64,000 bases of DNA from Geranomyces variabilis. Lineage: Eukaryota; Chytridiomycota; Chytridiomycetes; Spizellomycetales; Powellomycetaceae. Under the pieces are notes generated by a model. That model saw nothing but the letters and a program-made list of their open reading frames with translations. It searched no databases and was not told the origin of the DNA. Position numbers and translations under genes: made by a program. The stretch spans positions 119,918 to 183,917 of the forward strand of contig JADGJP010000047.1 in NCBI GenBank assembly GCA_027603065.1, in the 5' to 3' direction. Shown here in pieces: positions 21,604-33,923 of this stretch; position 1 is the first letter of the stretch, and each line of letters begins with the position of its first letter.

Positions 21604-24553
21604 TCAACCCGGTGGTGCCTGAAGCGCGAGCAAGTTTGGAAACTCTTTGGAAATCAATCCCATCACCTCGTTTACCCTAGAATCGTACCAATCACCGCTC
21701 TATGAAAGGGTAACGAGGGCACGGTGAGCATTTGCTCATTGCTAGCTACGACGCGCTCGAAATTACCTTAAGCGCGGCCTTCACCACGGCTCCGCCTGCC
21801 TGGACATTGAAAAATGTCCGAAGCGCCTTCTCGCATATCAAATTAGCGGCGTCGCTGGCGGCATCCGAAATCAATGGCTCAACCATTCGTAAAAAGAAAT
21901 GAATATCCAGAATCAGCTGCTGCACGCCGTGGAATCCCAAACGCCGGGGTGTGCCACGTGGAGTCGTCCAGGATGCTGGCGCATTCATCGCCTCAAAGAT
22001 CTGGTCTACGATCGTGGTAAGGATGTTTTGACGCGGCAGCGTTGGCGACAAGGCCCCTTGCAACCGGTCCAACTCCTCTATGAGCCGCATGACGTGTTCG
22101 CTCGGTTTGGCCGTGTCGAGTATGCCGCCGTTGGATGTGTAGTCAATTGTTGGAAAGTTCCAAACGTCCTTCATCAGCGAATCGCGCACAATGTTGACAA
22201 AATGCACGTCGCGCATTTGAATTACTTTATGCTGAAGCAGCCCTTGTGTGTCTTCTAACTCAGGTATAGCGCGGTCGAATCGACGTGCGAGTTGGCCGGC
22301 TACCTTGGGCATCAATTCGTCAACGACAAATGTGGCATCAACGAGCATGACGCCCCGCTGGGCATACGTCCAGCCATGGCTGAGCTCGATGAACGTCAAG
22401 CACAAGCGCGCGACATATGTCGAGAAGAAGTCGGTCAAGCATGTCACAATTTTGGTGTATAGCGCTATGGACATCAGCACGCTGACGTCCGAGCCAAACT
22501 CCATAAGCACGGTGTACAGCTGGTAAACGGATTTGGACACCTGAGCTGTGATGTCAGCGTGCTCGTCTTCTTTGCCCTCCAGCCATTTTGGATCCACAAT
22601 TGTCCACCGATCTTGCTCCACCGCCAGCACGATGGATTGAACACAGTCGGCCGCCTGCTCGGCAATCGCGGTCTCAATGTCTGGCTGTAGCGTGAATGTG
22701 AGAATCGGCGCAATGTGCAGCCCGAATTCCCGTAATGGCTTGCAGTGGTGCATTGCGTGCTGCAAACAGTCGGCAATGACGGACAGCGCTGGGTGGCAAT
22801 CGAACACCTGCCGCCGGAAGATTTGCGCAAAGTTGTCGAGCTCGCCATTGACCCACTTCATAAACCCGCTCGCCATGGTAGTATCACGGAAGCTGCCGCC
22901 GTACCATTCGCAAGTGTTGCGGATTAGCCGAAACACGACCTGCGCGAGTTCGGATATATAAATGGCCACGTCGCCGTCAAATCTCACAAGCCGAATGCGA
23001 TGCCGGATAATACTGGTCCGACTTGTCAGGAAGAAATCCCGAGCCTGGTCACCCATACCCAGGCGAAGAAGCTTGTCGATGTTTGCTTGCACTTGCTTCT
23101 TTGACGCAACCGGGTTCGCGAGATCCATGCTCACCAGCTGCGCCAGATGGTTGGTCCGCTCCTCAACATTGCCGCGCATCGTGCTCACCCGCGGGGTCTC
23201 TGCCGTGGCTTTCGCCAACAGCTTCCTCGCTTCTTCAATGAGCCCAACCGCGACATCAAAGTCGCGGTGTGCTACAAGCACGTCAAGCTCGTCGCCGAGT
23301 TCTGTCAGCCATTTCACATCCGATCCTGTCAGATCATCGCGCGCGGCTTTCCGCGCTCGCTCTTCTCGATCAGCGTCGCTGCGGCTTGGACTCAGTAGAT
23401 CCTCAGCCGGTAACGGGTTACTCGCCGCCGCTTGTTTAGACTTTGCGTTTTCCACCGCGGCTCGCTTCTGGAGCATGAGCTCGTCCGTGTACCGTTTGAA
23501 TGTCGTAAGAAAAGTCCGCTTTTCTTCAAGCGTCTCGCTGCGGTAGATAAATGTGTCGGGATGCCGTAGAACTTTGAACGCATTGCTGACCTCTGTCGAG
23601 TCCTTCACATCAATTATGGCGACATCTCCAACCGACCAGCATTTGTCGAGCACCATGCGGCTCTTGCCGCTGATAATTCCGCGCTTTTTTGTCGTGACCA
23701 ACAGTGCGTCCGATAGGAGGAAGAAGTGAACATTTTGTACTACTTTGTTCAGATTGGAAGGATTGATCTCCGAATAGCGTGTTGACGATCCGTCGCGAAT
23801 CAGATACCGCGTCGGCGTCGGCGGCAGGATTTTGGACAGCCCTTCGATTGTCTCATAGAGGGCCGAAAGTTGAGAAAGGCGGTTCTGCGTTTCACTTTGC
23901 GTTGCCAGATTTGATGACGGTGTGTTAAGCGCTTTCGTGTGGAGAGCGTCTTGAGAATAGGTGTCTTCTGAGACCTCTGCCAGATTATATCCACGTTGTT
24001 AGCGAAAAAATGTCTGGCTTTCCCGCTGGATTGCAACCAAGATCTGAATTTACTTTCCAACGCAGCGGCTCCATCCTCCACGTTGCCGATCCTCAACAAA
24101 TCCAGGTTGACCTGCTTGAATTCGCCCAGCAAGCCACGCAACTCCCACATGTCTGTCTCGAGCTTGTATATTTCTTTGGAGATAAGCACAAATTCAGTGT
24201 AGTTCTTGTAAACATTGCGCTGCAGGTCGACGGCCGCGGCGTCGCGTGCGTTGAGCAGGTCGAGGTGAAAAGCTCGCACAGCATCTTCGGTACTTTGGTT
24301 GAGCATGGCATGTACATCTGAATGAATCAAACTATCAGCACGAATCATAGCGCTTCAATGCCTCACACTTTGCTCGTTTATTGGATTCGCAGTACACACA
24401 TTGCTCGGCCTTGAAGTTTTCATCCGCAAAGCGGACGATATCCAACGGGGTCCTTGTTGAACTCGTGGTTGAATTGGGAGATTGTGCGACGACATGTCGT
24501 TTGGAGGTTGAGCCCACGTCTAGGGAAAGCTTGCCCGGTCCGTGAGTGTCCAT
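21604..24553 (-). CDS. EXO84: Exocyst complex subunit Exo84
   Basis: Exo84 is one of eight exocyst subunits tethering secretory vesicles to the plasma membrane. Four exons (24553-24400, 24317-24054, 23976-21767, 21699-21604) give 907 residues. The N-terminal part contains QYVHAML across the first junction and long helices (NYTEFVLISKEIYKLETDMWELR). A PH domain follows at about 180-290, with an HFFLLSDALLVTTKKRG strand pair and KCWSVGDVAIIDVKD. The rest is the helical cullin-repeat-like rod. The final exon was chosen because the CATAG acceptor keeps frame and reads SGDWYDSRVNEVMGL to the stop. An alternative acceptor 24 bases downstream (TTCTAG) shifts the frame and would extend the protein differently. 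It lies 287 bases downstream of the ARE gene's stop on the same strand. Confidence 0.93.
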
Positions 24554-24840
24554 TTTTGCAGTGCCGTGTATAGGGTGGTGTCGCCGGGATGGATCGAGAA
24601 ATTGACAGCGAGTGAGTTCTGACAGCTTCGCTAACACACCCTCGCGATCGAGGATTACGAGAACCCAACAAATTTTTGAAAGCTCACTAACATGGTACTC
24701 TTGTGTATTTTGTACGATATAGATAAACTTTTGCCGACAATTGTTCAATGAAAATGAGGGGATTGGGATGAGTGATGCGCGAAGGCTCTACATGCATGTT
24801 AAAAAGTGTCCAAAAGGGTCCAAGCGGTCCGCGACCCGTT

Positions 24841-26797
24841 TTAAGAGCTGTTGACGAGGACCTCGCGGCAGTAGGCGACGGCCAGGAGCGGTGGACCCTG
24901 AGAGTGATCAGTAGTTTAGCTATCCGGAAAAATTTCTGCACTTCAGGTTCTCCACCAGTTACTTACCGTGTACATCGAAAACCAGAAAAACCCATTCCCA
25001 ATGCGGGGATAACGCTTGAGTTTACTCCACCGCGAGATGAAAATGAGCGGAATTTGCAGCATCTGCAGGCCGAACAAATACATCCGCACTTTTCTGGCAA
25101 GCACAATCATCACTAGCTCATGCAGGCAGCTGCTGAGGAAGAATGTCAGGAAAGTGGCGTTCTGCTGAGAGAGCTTGTATGTCGAGATAGACTCGAGGTA
25201 CACGTGGCGGAGGAGGAACTCGTGAACAGGTTTGTTCCACTTCCGCGCGTACTCGTCAAAAGTGACACTGTTCCACCAATCGTCGTAAAACTGGCGGTCA
25301 GCAAAGCAGGTAATCTCGGCAAACCAGTTGCAAATGCACTAAGCAGACATTTGCGGTTAGTTTCAGCCTCTACAGGCTGCAATTGTCTGTGATCCACTTC
25401 AAGGCTTACTTCAAAAATGATGTGGAAGAGAAGCAAGTACGCAACCATGAACGGAAGAATGAGGCGCGCTAGACTCTCAATGAAAGTCTGGTTCGGCATA
25501 TCTTCGAGGACCGGGTATATGAAATGCTCGATAGTGACGTAGAGAATGACGAGAATGCCGGCTGTACCGACGGTCTTTTCGAACAAATACCATGGCCGGA
25601 TTCTAACAATCACAAGAAAATGTGAGTCCATGGACGAGGTACCAGAGAAATGTCCTAGTATGCTCACCTTCCGGTCCTGGGAAACTCGAGCTCGTAAACC
25701 AACGAAGGAACGCAGAGGTAGTCCGCAAAGTTGGCAAAAGTAACATTGTTGGGAAACGTTGTATCACCCTTGGAAAGCTCGACTTGTGTGTGCTGAGCCT
25801 TTTCTCTGCACAGCTCCCATTCAGCGTTATATTCCTCAGCGAGTGGCGAGTCGTCCTCCAGCTTTTTCATCATCGCGGCAAGATCGTCCATCCGACTCTT
25901 ATACTTCTGCACTTTGGTATGCTTGAACAGCATTTCGCTGTTGTAAGACAAGTACGAGTGCTGCTTCATGAGCATGGCAATAGAGTGGAGCGTGAAGCAG
26001 CCTGACTGCGTCCAGCTCCAACCCTCACGTGTGTACACGTAACCGATGCAGATGGCGAACCATGAGGCTTGATAGATGTGTTGGAAGAGCAGGATACTCC
26101 GAGGCGGGATGTATCCCCGGATGAAGACGGACTCCACTGCAATGAAAAGCTTCTCCAGAATGACCACGCTGAACAACGAGAGAATCAAGACAATCTCAGC
26201 CCATAGGAGTTCAGACCCCTGGAAAGGTTGAGTGAAAAGCTGTCGGAGGCAATGATATCCAATACGCATAGCCTGCCTCTCATACCTGATTAAACATTTG
26301 ACTGGATAGCTTTCGCCCAATGAAAATGCCGTTCTCTTTCCAGTTGTAGTAGAGGATTGCCGTTAGGTACGCGGCCATCGTCATCCAGAACAGCGTAAAG
26401 AAGCCACGCATCGGATTCTTTGTGTCCTCGAGATAATCCCAATCAAACAAAGACGGTCGAGCTTTGAATGAATTCGCGCGAACGCGGCCGGCTGCTTTCG
26501 GCCGGTCGACCGCCTCTGTGCTGAGTTGGGCCATGCGATCCGTCGAGGGCGTGCCTGGCGGAGACACGCGCGTAATGAGAACGCCATTTTCAGCGGCAAC
26601 GGTTTCCAGACGTGGGCCTCGAGCGAGAACCGAGACTGCCGGGTCTTTGGCTTTTCTGCTGGTTTTGCTTGCAGGAGGGGTAACCAACACCGACGGCGGC
26701 GCGGCGGTGGCTCCGTCCTAGAGTACGGTCGTGAGTCATCAAGACAATGAAGACTTGCAGCACCTGCTGGAAATACCTGGACAGAAGGTGGGGCCAT
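24841..26797 (-). CDS. ARE2: Sterol O-acyltransferase (ACAT/ARE family, MBOAT)
   Basis: This ER membrane enzyme esterifies sterols with fatty acyl-CoA for storage in lipid droplets. Six exons (26797-26777, 26717-26286, 26218-25668, 25602-25410, 25338-24967, 24897-24841) give 541 residues. The first 120 residues are polar. At least eight hydrophobic segments follow. Family hallmarks are FYDDWWN in exon 5 and the catalytic-His region CLHELVMI, followed by the last helices and GPPLLAVAYCRE at the end. A charged cytosolic loop (KSRMDDLAAMMKKLEDD) lies in exon 3. The seven-codon first exon, MAPPSVQ, joins in phase 0 to DGATAAPPS. Whether it matches yeast Are1 or Are2 cannot be decided. Confidence 0.93.
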
Positions 26798-27067
26798 TTG
26801 AGACTGTTTTTGAAAGCGTAATGTCGCAGGATTAGCGATGAGGCTGCCGCGACAACGCAGAGAGCAACGTCGTCACTGATGTTTTGTGGCGCCGCTTGCC
26901 CTACGCCACTATTGTATTACGGCATTATCTTGCAGCGCCTGGTATATTCATGTTCTTGCCTCTGAGCGAAGGGGGCGATACAGGCGAGTTTTAAACAAAA
27001 TGAAATGTACAAAAAAGTGAAAACAAACGAATGACAATGAATTCCTTTCCCTCTGCCCTTCTCTTCA

Positions 27068-30000
27068 TCATCGTCCTCCCCGCTCTCCCTTCTGCCAAAT
27101 GACACTCAAGCGGTTCTTGACTTTATTGCCCATGGACATGCTCCTCAGCCGGCTGGAGCGCATCGATGCAGATTCACCGTCGCCATACGCGAACGGGTCA
27201 ACGCCGACAGGCATGTCTGGCATTGGAGGCGGCGGCATGGGCGGTGGATACGGCTCGCTGCCGCCTCGGTCACCAAAGCTGCCCACGCGCGGTAATTCGC
27301 CTGACGTGCCGCGGAAACGTGCGAACCCGGAGCGAGAGCCTCCTCCCGTGCTATTACCGCTGTGAACGGAATCGCTCGACCGATGGATTGATTCAGAGGA
27401 CTCAAAAATGGGTCCGTTATACAGGTTATTACCGGACCCGCCAGACGACGGACTTGGGACGTCGACGCTGCCTCGCGATACTCGGAATGGGTCGTAGCCA
27501 GATCCGGGTGCGGCGTTGTCAGCAGAAGTTGACGCACGGCGAGAGCCCTGCACTCCGGGCAGTGATTCACCAGAGTGATTCGATGAAATGGACCCAGTGC
27601 TTCCGTACCGCTTGCGGTCGCCAAACGATGGCATCCAGCCAGTGTCCCGATCACCACTGTTTCCATTACCACTGCCTCCGCCAACGTTCATAAGAGCTTT
27701 GATGAATCCCTTCCCTGCGCCGCTCTTTTTTCGCACATGTCCACGCAGTCCGCTCCGTTCTGGCGGTTCTGGTGGCGGTGGGTAATATCGCTCCAGGTTT
27801 TCGTTCTTCATCGACGGCCAGCCGTTGTTTGATCCAGAACCCGGAGGCAGATCAACATTGCGCGACCCTTTGCGCTCTGGCGGAATGGGTGAGGCGCCGC
27901 TGTCGCTGGGCCGTCGCCGCCGGCCGCCGGAGGGACTAGAAGGTGCCGGACTGCTCTGATTGCTGAACCCGTCCCGCGGGGCGATCGCATCTAAAATGTC
28001 GTGCAGCTCTTCCAGCGAGCCGCCATCCCGCGAACTGTCGGCAATCGCGCCAAAACTTGGCGAGGCCTTGATTCGCGAAGCGTCGGTTGAGAAATCAGTT
28101 AAACTAATTTGCGGCGGTCTCTCGGTGACCTCGGGCTGCGTGGCGTTCATCATCGAGTTGGCATAGTTGGCGGAAGGGAGTACCACCGGAGACACCTCCG
28201 CGATCCGGTCGCGATTGGTGATGCTGCCCATAAGTCTCCGCAACCCTTCGCCTCCAGTTACCCCGCTGTTGCCGCTCTTCAACCCTTGCAATGCTTCTTC
28301 GCTTGTAAATGAGGCCACGGAGCCGCCAACGTGTCCTCCCCGGCGGAACTCCTCGTGGGTGGCCTGCAGAATCCTGCATTCGCGCACAAGCTCTAGTAAA
28401 ACAGCGCTGTCGCCCGCCTGCTCCGTCAGAGGGTCAAGATGATTCGCGAAAAACTGAAAGAGGCTTTCTACATCTTTGCGCGGCACTGATGCAGACGCGT
28501 TCTCCCTATTTGGTGCTGGCGAGGCGGGGCCTTCCGGCCCGATTGTCGATATGCCATCGATGAAAGCTTTCATGCTGTTTATGTTGGCGGCGATAAACGG
28601 GTTGCATTCGGCCATGAACGGCTCTTTCGAGCCGAAATCAGACAAATTGGCAAGGTTCTGCAGGATCTTTGCGATGAGCGTAAAGGTCCGAGAAGTGGAC
28701 GGATCGGGTTGCTCGGGAATCAGGTTGAAAATCTTCGGGTTCAGAATCGCCGGGCAGAAAAAGCGGAGAAAAATGAAACCACTGATGGCCACGTATTGAA
28801 CAGACTGGTTGGGTTCCGTGCCGTCCGCGCCGTTCCACTTGCGTAAGGCAGTTTCTCGCACGAACGCAAACACCTCTTTCAGCTCTCGCGGACACGAGCG
28901 CACTGATTTGGATATTGCGTCCCAAAAATTCTCCACAAGTCCCTTCAGCTTGCGCCAGTTTCGTGCAAGCGTATCAGCGTGATCAACGCGCGTCGGGTCC
29001 ACCTCACACGATTCCCTTGCAGTATAGACTTGGCGCACCAACAACCCGATAGTGTCAACCAGATACGTTGTGCCGACAACCTTCATGTACTGGTCCAGAG
29101 ATTTCGTGGCCATGCTGTTGCCACGGAAGATGATGTTTGGGTTGTCGGTTGCCTGTATTTCATCACCTAGTAGCGTGCGCAAGCCCTGCAGCTCCATTTG
29201 CTCGCTCATCAGAACGCTAATGAATACTTTCGCAACCGCTTCTCGTTGTGTGCCGCAGACAGTGCCAAGCATTTTGATGCCAGCAAACGAAGGCTCTGTG
29301 AGCAGCTCAACGAAACGCGCGTAGTGCTCCGCGGGTAAAAGCTCCTGTATCACAAGGCTGAACGCCACCCGGATCGACCCCTTCGCTGCCGCATCAGTAT
29401 GATTTGGTCGCGGAAGCTGCTTTATTGGATACCACTGTTCGATGCGAGCCGAGGACTTGCTGGTGTTGAGGTTGATACTGACGTATCCCAAGTCCGTGTC
29501 GCGCTGCAGCCGGCTGTGGTTGAATACCACGAGGCGCAATCGCGAGAAATGCGCGCAAATGTTTGGAATCTCAAAGTCCTCTCCCCAAAACGGCGCATCG
29601 CCGTTTTTGGTCGTGGTCCGCGACTGCTTTACGTCGTCCAGCAGCGCAATGCAGTACGGATTGAGTCCAGTCAATCCCTGCGAACCTTTCAATTCCTTTG
29701 CTTCCATCACCGATAAATTAAATGATCGTGTAATGGTGAACCCGTGATCGTCCGAATCCAGCGTGGAATGCACGCCTGTTTGTTCCCGCGCAATAACCCC
29801 TTTGATGCAGCAAGACGCATAGCGCCGGAGCAGTCGCATCCAGTCGTTTTTCGCCGCGGCGCTCTCGGCGATCAAGTTATGCGTCTGTCGACCTTTACGA
29901 GTCATGCTCACGATTTGAAGACAATGCGGCTTGGTGAAATAGCTATTGTCAAGGTGGTGAACGGCGCTTTGTGGCAGACATATTATCTCGCGCGGTTTCG

Positions 30001-31651
30001 ATGCAGCTTCATTGTCGAAACAATAAAGCATGCCTTCGTCCATAAGCACAAAATACCGACTCTTCCATCCTGCTACAAAATCGCCACGCTTCAATAGCAT
30101 TCGGCCGGCTTTCACCGGGTTCGCCAAAGCCGCAACCGAAACATTGTGACCCTGCTGCCCGACTTCGTCAACCATGTGTGCCTCCTGAAATTCCTCATTG
30201 TCTTCCTCTAGGTCAATCGCTCCCAAGCGCTCCGAGAGAATATCAATCGCGGTGATCGTCGTGTCTCGACATGTCTTTTCCAAGTACACGACGTCGACAA
30301 GGACCTTTTTGACGGCGCCTGATCGTTCAAGTTCGCGTTTTTTGATTTCGTCATATAAGCTTGGGAGCATTTGGCCATAGTATTGCTCCTACGAAAATGG
30401 CACAACTTTTTAGGCGCTGAGACTGCAAGCCGGATGGCATGCGCGAAGACTTCAAGAAAAAGCACAAACCTGACTGTCTTTACATATCTCTCCAAACACC
30501 TGCAAAGCTTCGTTAGCTGCGTCAGCTCTGTCGGTAGCCACGGTCGCCCGGTTGGCTAGCTATATGTAGGAAAGACCTCAGCTTTGGGTAAAATTCAAAA
30601 AAGTCAATGTGAGGCAAATGGCCTACCTTCTCCAGTTCTTTTTCCCGCGCGTTCGTAGTCAAGCGCGTGCGCTGAAGGTTTTGTTGCATCTCATTGGCGC
30701 TGTTTTGCAGAGCATCGTAATCCTCCTTTGCCTACAGAACCCACACATAGAGAAATCAGACGTCATGCGGCAGTTTTTGAATGAATATTTGGCGGCCTTA
30801 CTTTCTTCAATGCGGCATACGCGTCCTGTAGATTCCTCATATGATCCACGCTCTTATCCACTTGCTATAATCAATGGTTGCGGCACATTAGGGTCACTGC
30901 CACGGGAAAATTTCACCAACGGGAGACGAGCTATCGGCCACACCAACCATTTTGCGGACAACCTCCATGTCCTTGATCAAAATGGTGAATGGCTCCATCA
31001 CGTTGTTTTGCATCGCCAACGCGAGATTCCGCTAAAGTAGTCAAATGGTCAGTCTTCAAACGGTTCGGAGCGCACAATTGGCATGGTTGTTCCACAGCTG
31101 CTTACATGTGTTTCGGCCGTCTTCGTGATCTGATCCACGTATTCGTAGAATGACGACCATACGGATCTAACGAGCAACGGGCCCAAAAGCCACCGACTCA
31201 GTAAGGCAATACTGGGAAGAAGAACAGTTCTTTCGCCGGGCATCAGAAGACTCACGTCTGAAGGAGCTGGGCGCGAATATGGTCACCGGCGCGCTCGCCC
31301 GAAGTCGACGGCCGGCGCTCGGATTCCCTGCCAGTGGTGGACGGCCGTCGTTCTGATTCCCGTTCCTTTGACGGAGCGTCCATCGCCTGAGACTTCTGAT
31401 ACCCTTGGGCGAGTTTGACTGTTTCGCAGGAAAACAACTAGTGGTGAATATACCGCGGCGCCACACACTCATTCCACGTCCGTTTTTTTTATGGCTTTGC
31501 CAAAACGCAAGTTGAAAAGCGGCCGGACTCTCTTACACAAGCTTTTGGCGTATTCCATTTCGACCATAGAGCGTTTTCGCAAGAAGGCTGCCAGCTCCCG
31601 GCATTGCCTCACCGACTCGTCGGTGTACTGGAGGGCACTACTGCAGGTCAT
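27068..31651 (-). CDS. F-BAR, PH, C2 and RasGAP multidomain Ras GTPase-activating protein
   Basis: The protein should switch off Ras at curved membranes. Eight exons (31651-31537, 31418-31256, 31166-31106, 31031-30948, 30864-30802, 30731-30627, 30559-30470, 30388-27068) give 1333 residues. Seven small exons encode the F-BAR domain, residues 1 to about 250: ELAAFLRKRSMVEMEYAKSL, then KLAQGYQKSQ and long heptad-like helices. A PH domain lies at about 318-418 (GWKSRYFVLMDEGMLYCFD), C2 at about 440-565, and RasGAP at about 583-855. The arginine finger is Arg649 in IIFRGNSMATK, and the FLRFFCPAILNPK motif is present. The last 450 residues are Ser/Gly/Pro-rich and disordered, with basic clusters. 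The first exon has a stop upstream in frame, so the ATG at 31651 is the best start. The domain order differs from animal RASAL/SynGAP by its F-BAR. Confidence 0.9.
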
Positions 31652-33063
31652 TGAGTCATCGCCGAGGGTTTGAGAGAAACGGACGCGTCGTTAAGAAAGG
31701 TTGTGATTGAGTCGAGGAGCAGAAGTCGACAAGTTGCGTTGTTGTTGTTTGGGTGGTGAGATGACGATTCCCCAGAATGAGTAGTTTGTGGCAGCGTTGC
31801 GGTTGCGGTTTGGTGCGGCGTGTGTAGCTGCCAGTGGATACGAACGATCGGCGGGGCGGGCGGCGCCTTCTTTATTATGTCAGCACCTGCGCCGCCCTCC
31901 GTCCACTCCTAATGGCCACAATGTCTGACAGAGTCGCCCACGCGCACAGGCGTTTATGATATATGATTCGAAAGATGGACGGAAGCCGCCTGGGCTGATG
32001 CAAGAAATGTTGAGAGCCAAGGCTGAATGGTGCGCACCAATTGTCTATCATATCAACACCTGGGCATAACTGACAGCTTGCTCACTCCTGCCCTTACAGC
32101 ATGTGGCCGACCTTCCGGTGAAAACCTTCGACCATGCGGAGACACCTATAACAAAGCATTTTTAAAAAACTGCCTGCTGAGCTTTCTGATACCGTTCACG
32201 CTATAAACTGACACATAGCTATCGCACACAGGCATATTTCGTGCACCCGGTTCAGTTGGTTCAGCAGATTTTGTGGATCTGTAACCGACGGGACCGAGAA
32301 CCGCCTTCTTTCCAATCGAGGGTACGGAACAGGGTATTCATTTACAGAAAACGTAGGAGCCGCATGGGTGCGCAGCTGAAGCAATGAGCGCTTTTTTAAT
32401 TTCTGCGGCGCGCAGCTCTGTGGCTTTCCTTAATTACCTCCCGCTTGTGCGCAGCACCAGTATTTTTCAATACCAATATTTCCGGGCATCGTAAGCAGTA
32501 AGCGGAAAAAGCCTTGTCACCTGCATTTGCCGGGTCTGATTGCGTGGGAAATGCTTAATTTCGCGTTGAGTGTTGCTGCGCATCGAACGCGTCGGCTTCT
32601 TTTTGTTGCTGATGGCAGGCAGGCGGCCTAGGCACTCACGGTCAGCCGCCCCCTCCTTCCCTTCGCTGCACCCGCCCCCGCCCCGCCCGCGCTGGGCCAT
32701 AAAAGGGCAGAGGCCCGCACCGGGCTCCCCTCACTTTTCCCTTCACCCACTGCCTTCTCTATAAAAGACCGTCTGTCCTTCCCTCGCTCCCTCCCTCGTC
32801 TGTCCTCTACTTCCTCTCACACAACACCGAGACCTGCCTGCCCGTGGAGTGGTACGCCAAAATATGTCACATACTGTCCCAGCAACCGCGAACACACCGG
32901 CCGGCCACTCTGTTCCTCGCACAACACACTTTGCGAACACACTTTGCGCAGGCCGTTCCTTTCTTTACTTCCTTTGCTGGCACAACATGTTGACTGTATT
33001 GGCGTACCCCCACCGCACCCTCCCGTCCTCACTCTGCCACGCCACTCCCTGTTTCTGATCCTG

Positions 33064-33238
33064 CTCTTTTGACTTCACTGCATCTGCCTTATATACGCCA
33101 AATCTACACATTACTGACGCACCGCGCAACCTTCTTGGGGTTTTTTCTTCTCTTGAAAAACCCAAAAACGTGCGGTGCCTCAACAATGTGGAGTGCTGGC
33201 GTATATATTGTGATGCAGAAAACAAAAAGACAAAAGGG
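33064..33238. repeat. Long imperfect inverted repeat (foldback hairpin)
   Basis: The left arm (about 33064-33148) and right arm (about 33154-33238) are imperfect reverse complements around a loop of about five bases. Matching blocks are tatatacgcca with tggcgtatata, acattactga with caacaatgtg (partial), gcaccgc with gcggtgc, and ggggttttttc with gaaaaaccc. Arms are about 85 bases with small indels. It could be a MITE-like element or form a long hairpin RNA. No second copy was seen in the window. Confidence 0.75.
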
Positions 33239-33323
33239 CCTTGATATTTCCACACTCTGCGCTGGCGTCGCATGTATTATAATACTTGAATTACGGAAAA
33301 TGTTAAATAAAATATCATTCCAT

Positions 33324-33516
33324 GTCTGTCTACCCTTTTCTTGTGGTCATCCTTAAACTGTTTGCGTGTGTATGGGCCCTAATCAGCGCGACGCGTGCTA
33401 TTCAACGTCGTCCGTCTACGTTCGTCTTGTGGTCGTTCTTAAAGTGTTTGCGTGCGTGTATGTGCCCTGATCAGCGCAACGCGTGCTATCCAACGTCGTC
33501 TGTCTACCTTGTCTTG
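33324..33516 (+). repeat. Tandem duplication, about 87-base unit, 2.2 copies
   Basis: Copy 1 (33324-33409) and copy 2 (33410-33497) align along their whole length with a few substitutions and small indels. Shared blocks include cttgtggtc, cttaaa, tgtttgcgtg, cagcgc, acgcgtgcta and caacgtcgtc. A third partial copy of about 19 bases starts at 33498. The divergence suggests it is not very recent. Confidence 0.85.
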
Positions 33517-33923
33517 TATTTTAGTGAGAGCGTACCGTAGTTGATGCTCGCTGCCGAGATGCCATCGACGTGTCCATGCGACTGCGAGCTGAAGCGCAGC
33601 GCAGCATAATTGACTCCTAGCGTGGAGCAAGTGATAAAGACGAAGGAAAACAAAAAGCTCACGGAGAGAAATGAAGAGATCGAGGCACATATGTACAAAT
33701 TCTCATTTACGATTACACAAAAACCCTTTCTCCCGTCTCTAAAAAGAATAATGATGCCTTCGGGAGGGGGGTGGAAGAAGAATGGGGAAGCAAATCGCAA
33801 GGAGTGGCGAAAAAAAGATATCAAGAGAATGAAATGCAAAGCGGAGAATTACGGAAACGACGAGCGACCGGGTCTATGACCGCTCGACGGTAATGGTTGA
33901 GGTGTGCGGTTTAGGCGTGGTAT

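Larger units (their letters stand above)
31652..33923. other. Large gene-free stretch between the RasGAP start and the HSP70 stop
   Basis: At 2.27 kb this is the longest stretch without a recognisable gene. It should contain the RasGAP promoter (from 31652 upward) and HSP70 3' UTR (down from 33923). Between them are plus-strand TATA-like boxes (ccataaaaggg near 32697, tctataaaaga near 32757) with a C/T-rich leader, a long inverted repeat (33064-33238) and a tandem duplication (33324-33516). Open frames are short and lack family likeness. A non-coding transcript is possible but unproven. Confidence 0.5.

Noticed and set aside
22248-23546. Open frames on the plus strand opposite EXO84
   Set aside because: Ser/Arg-rich shadows of the long EXO84 exon, without starts or homology.
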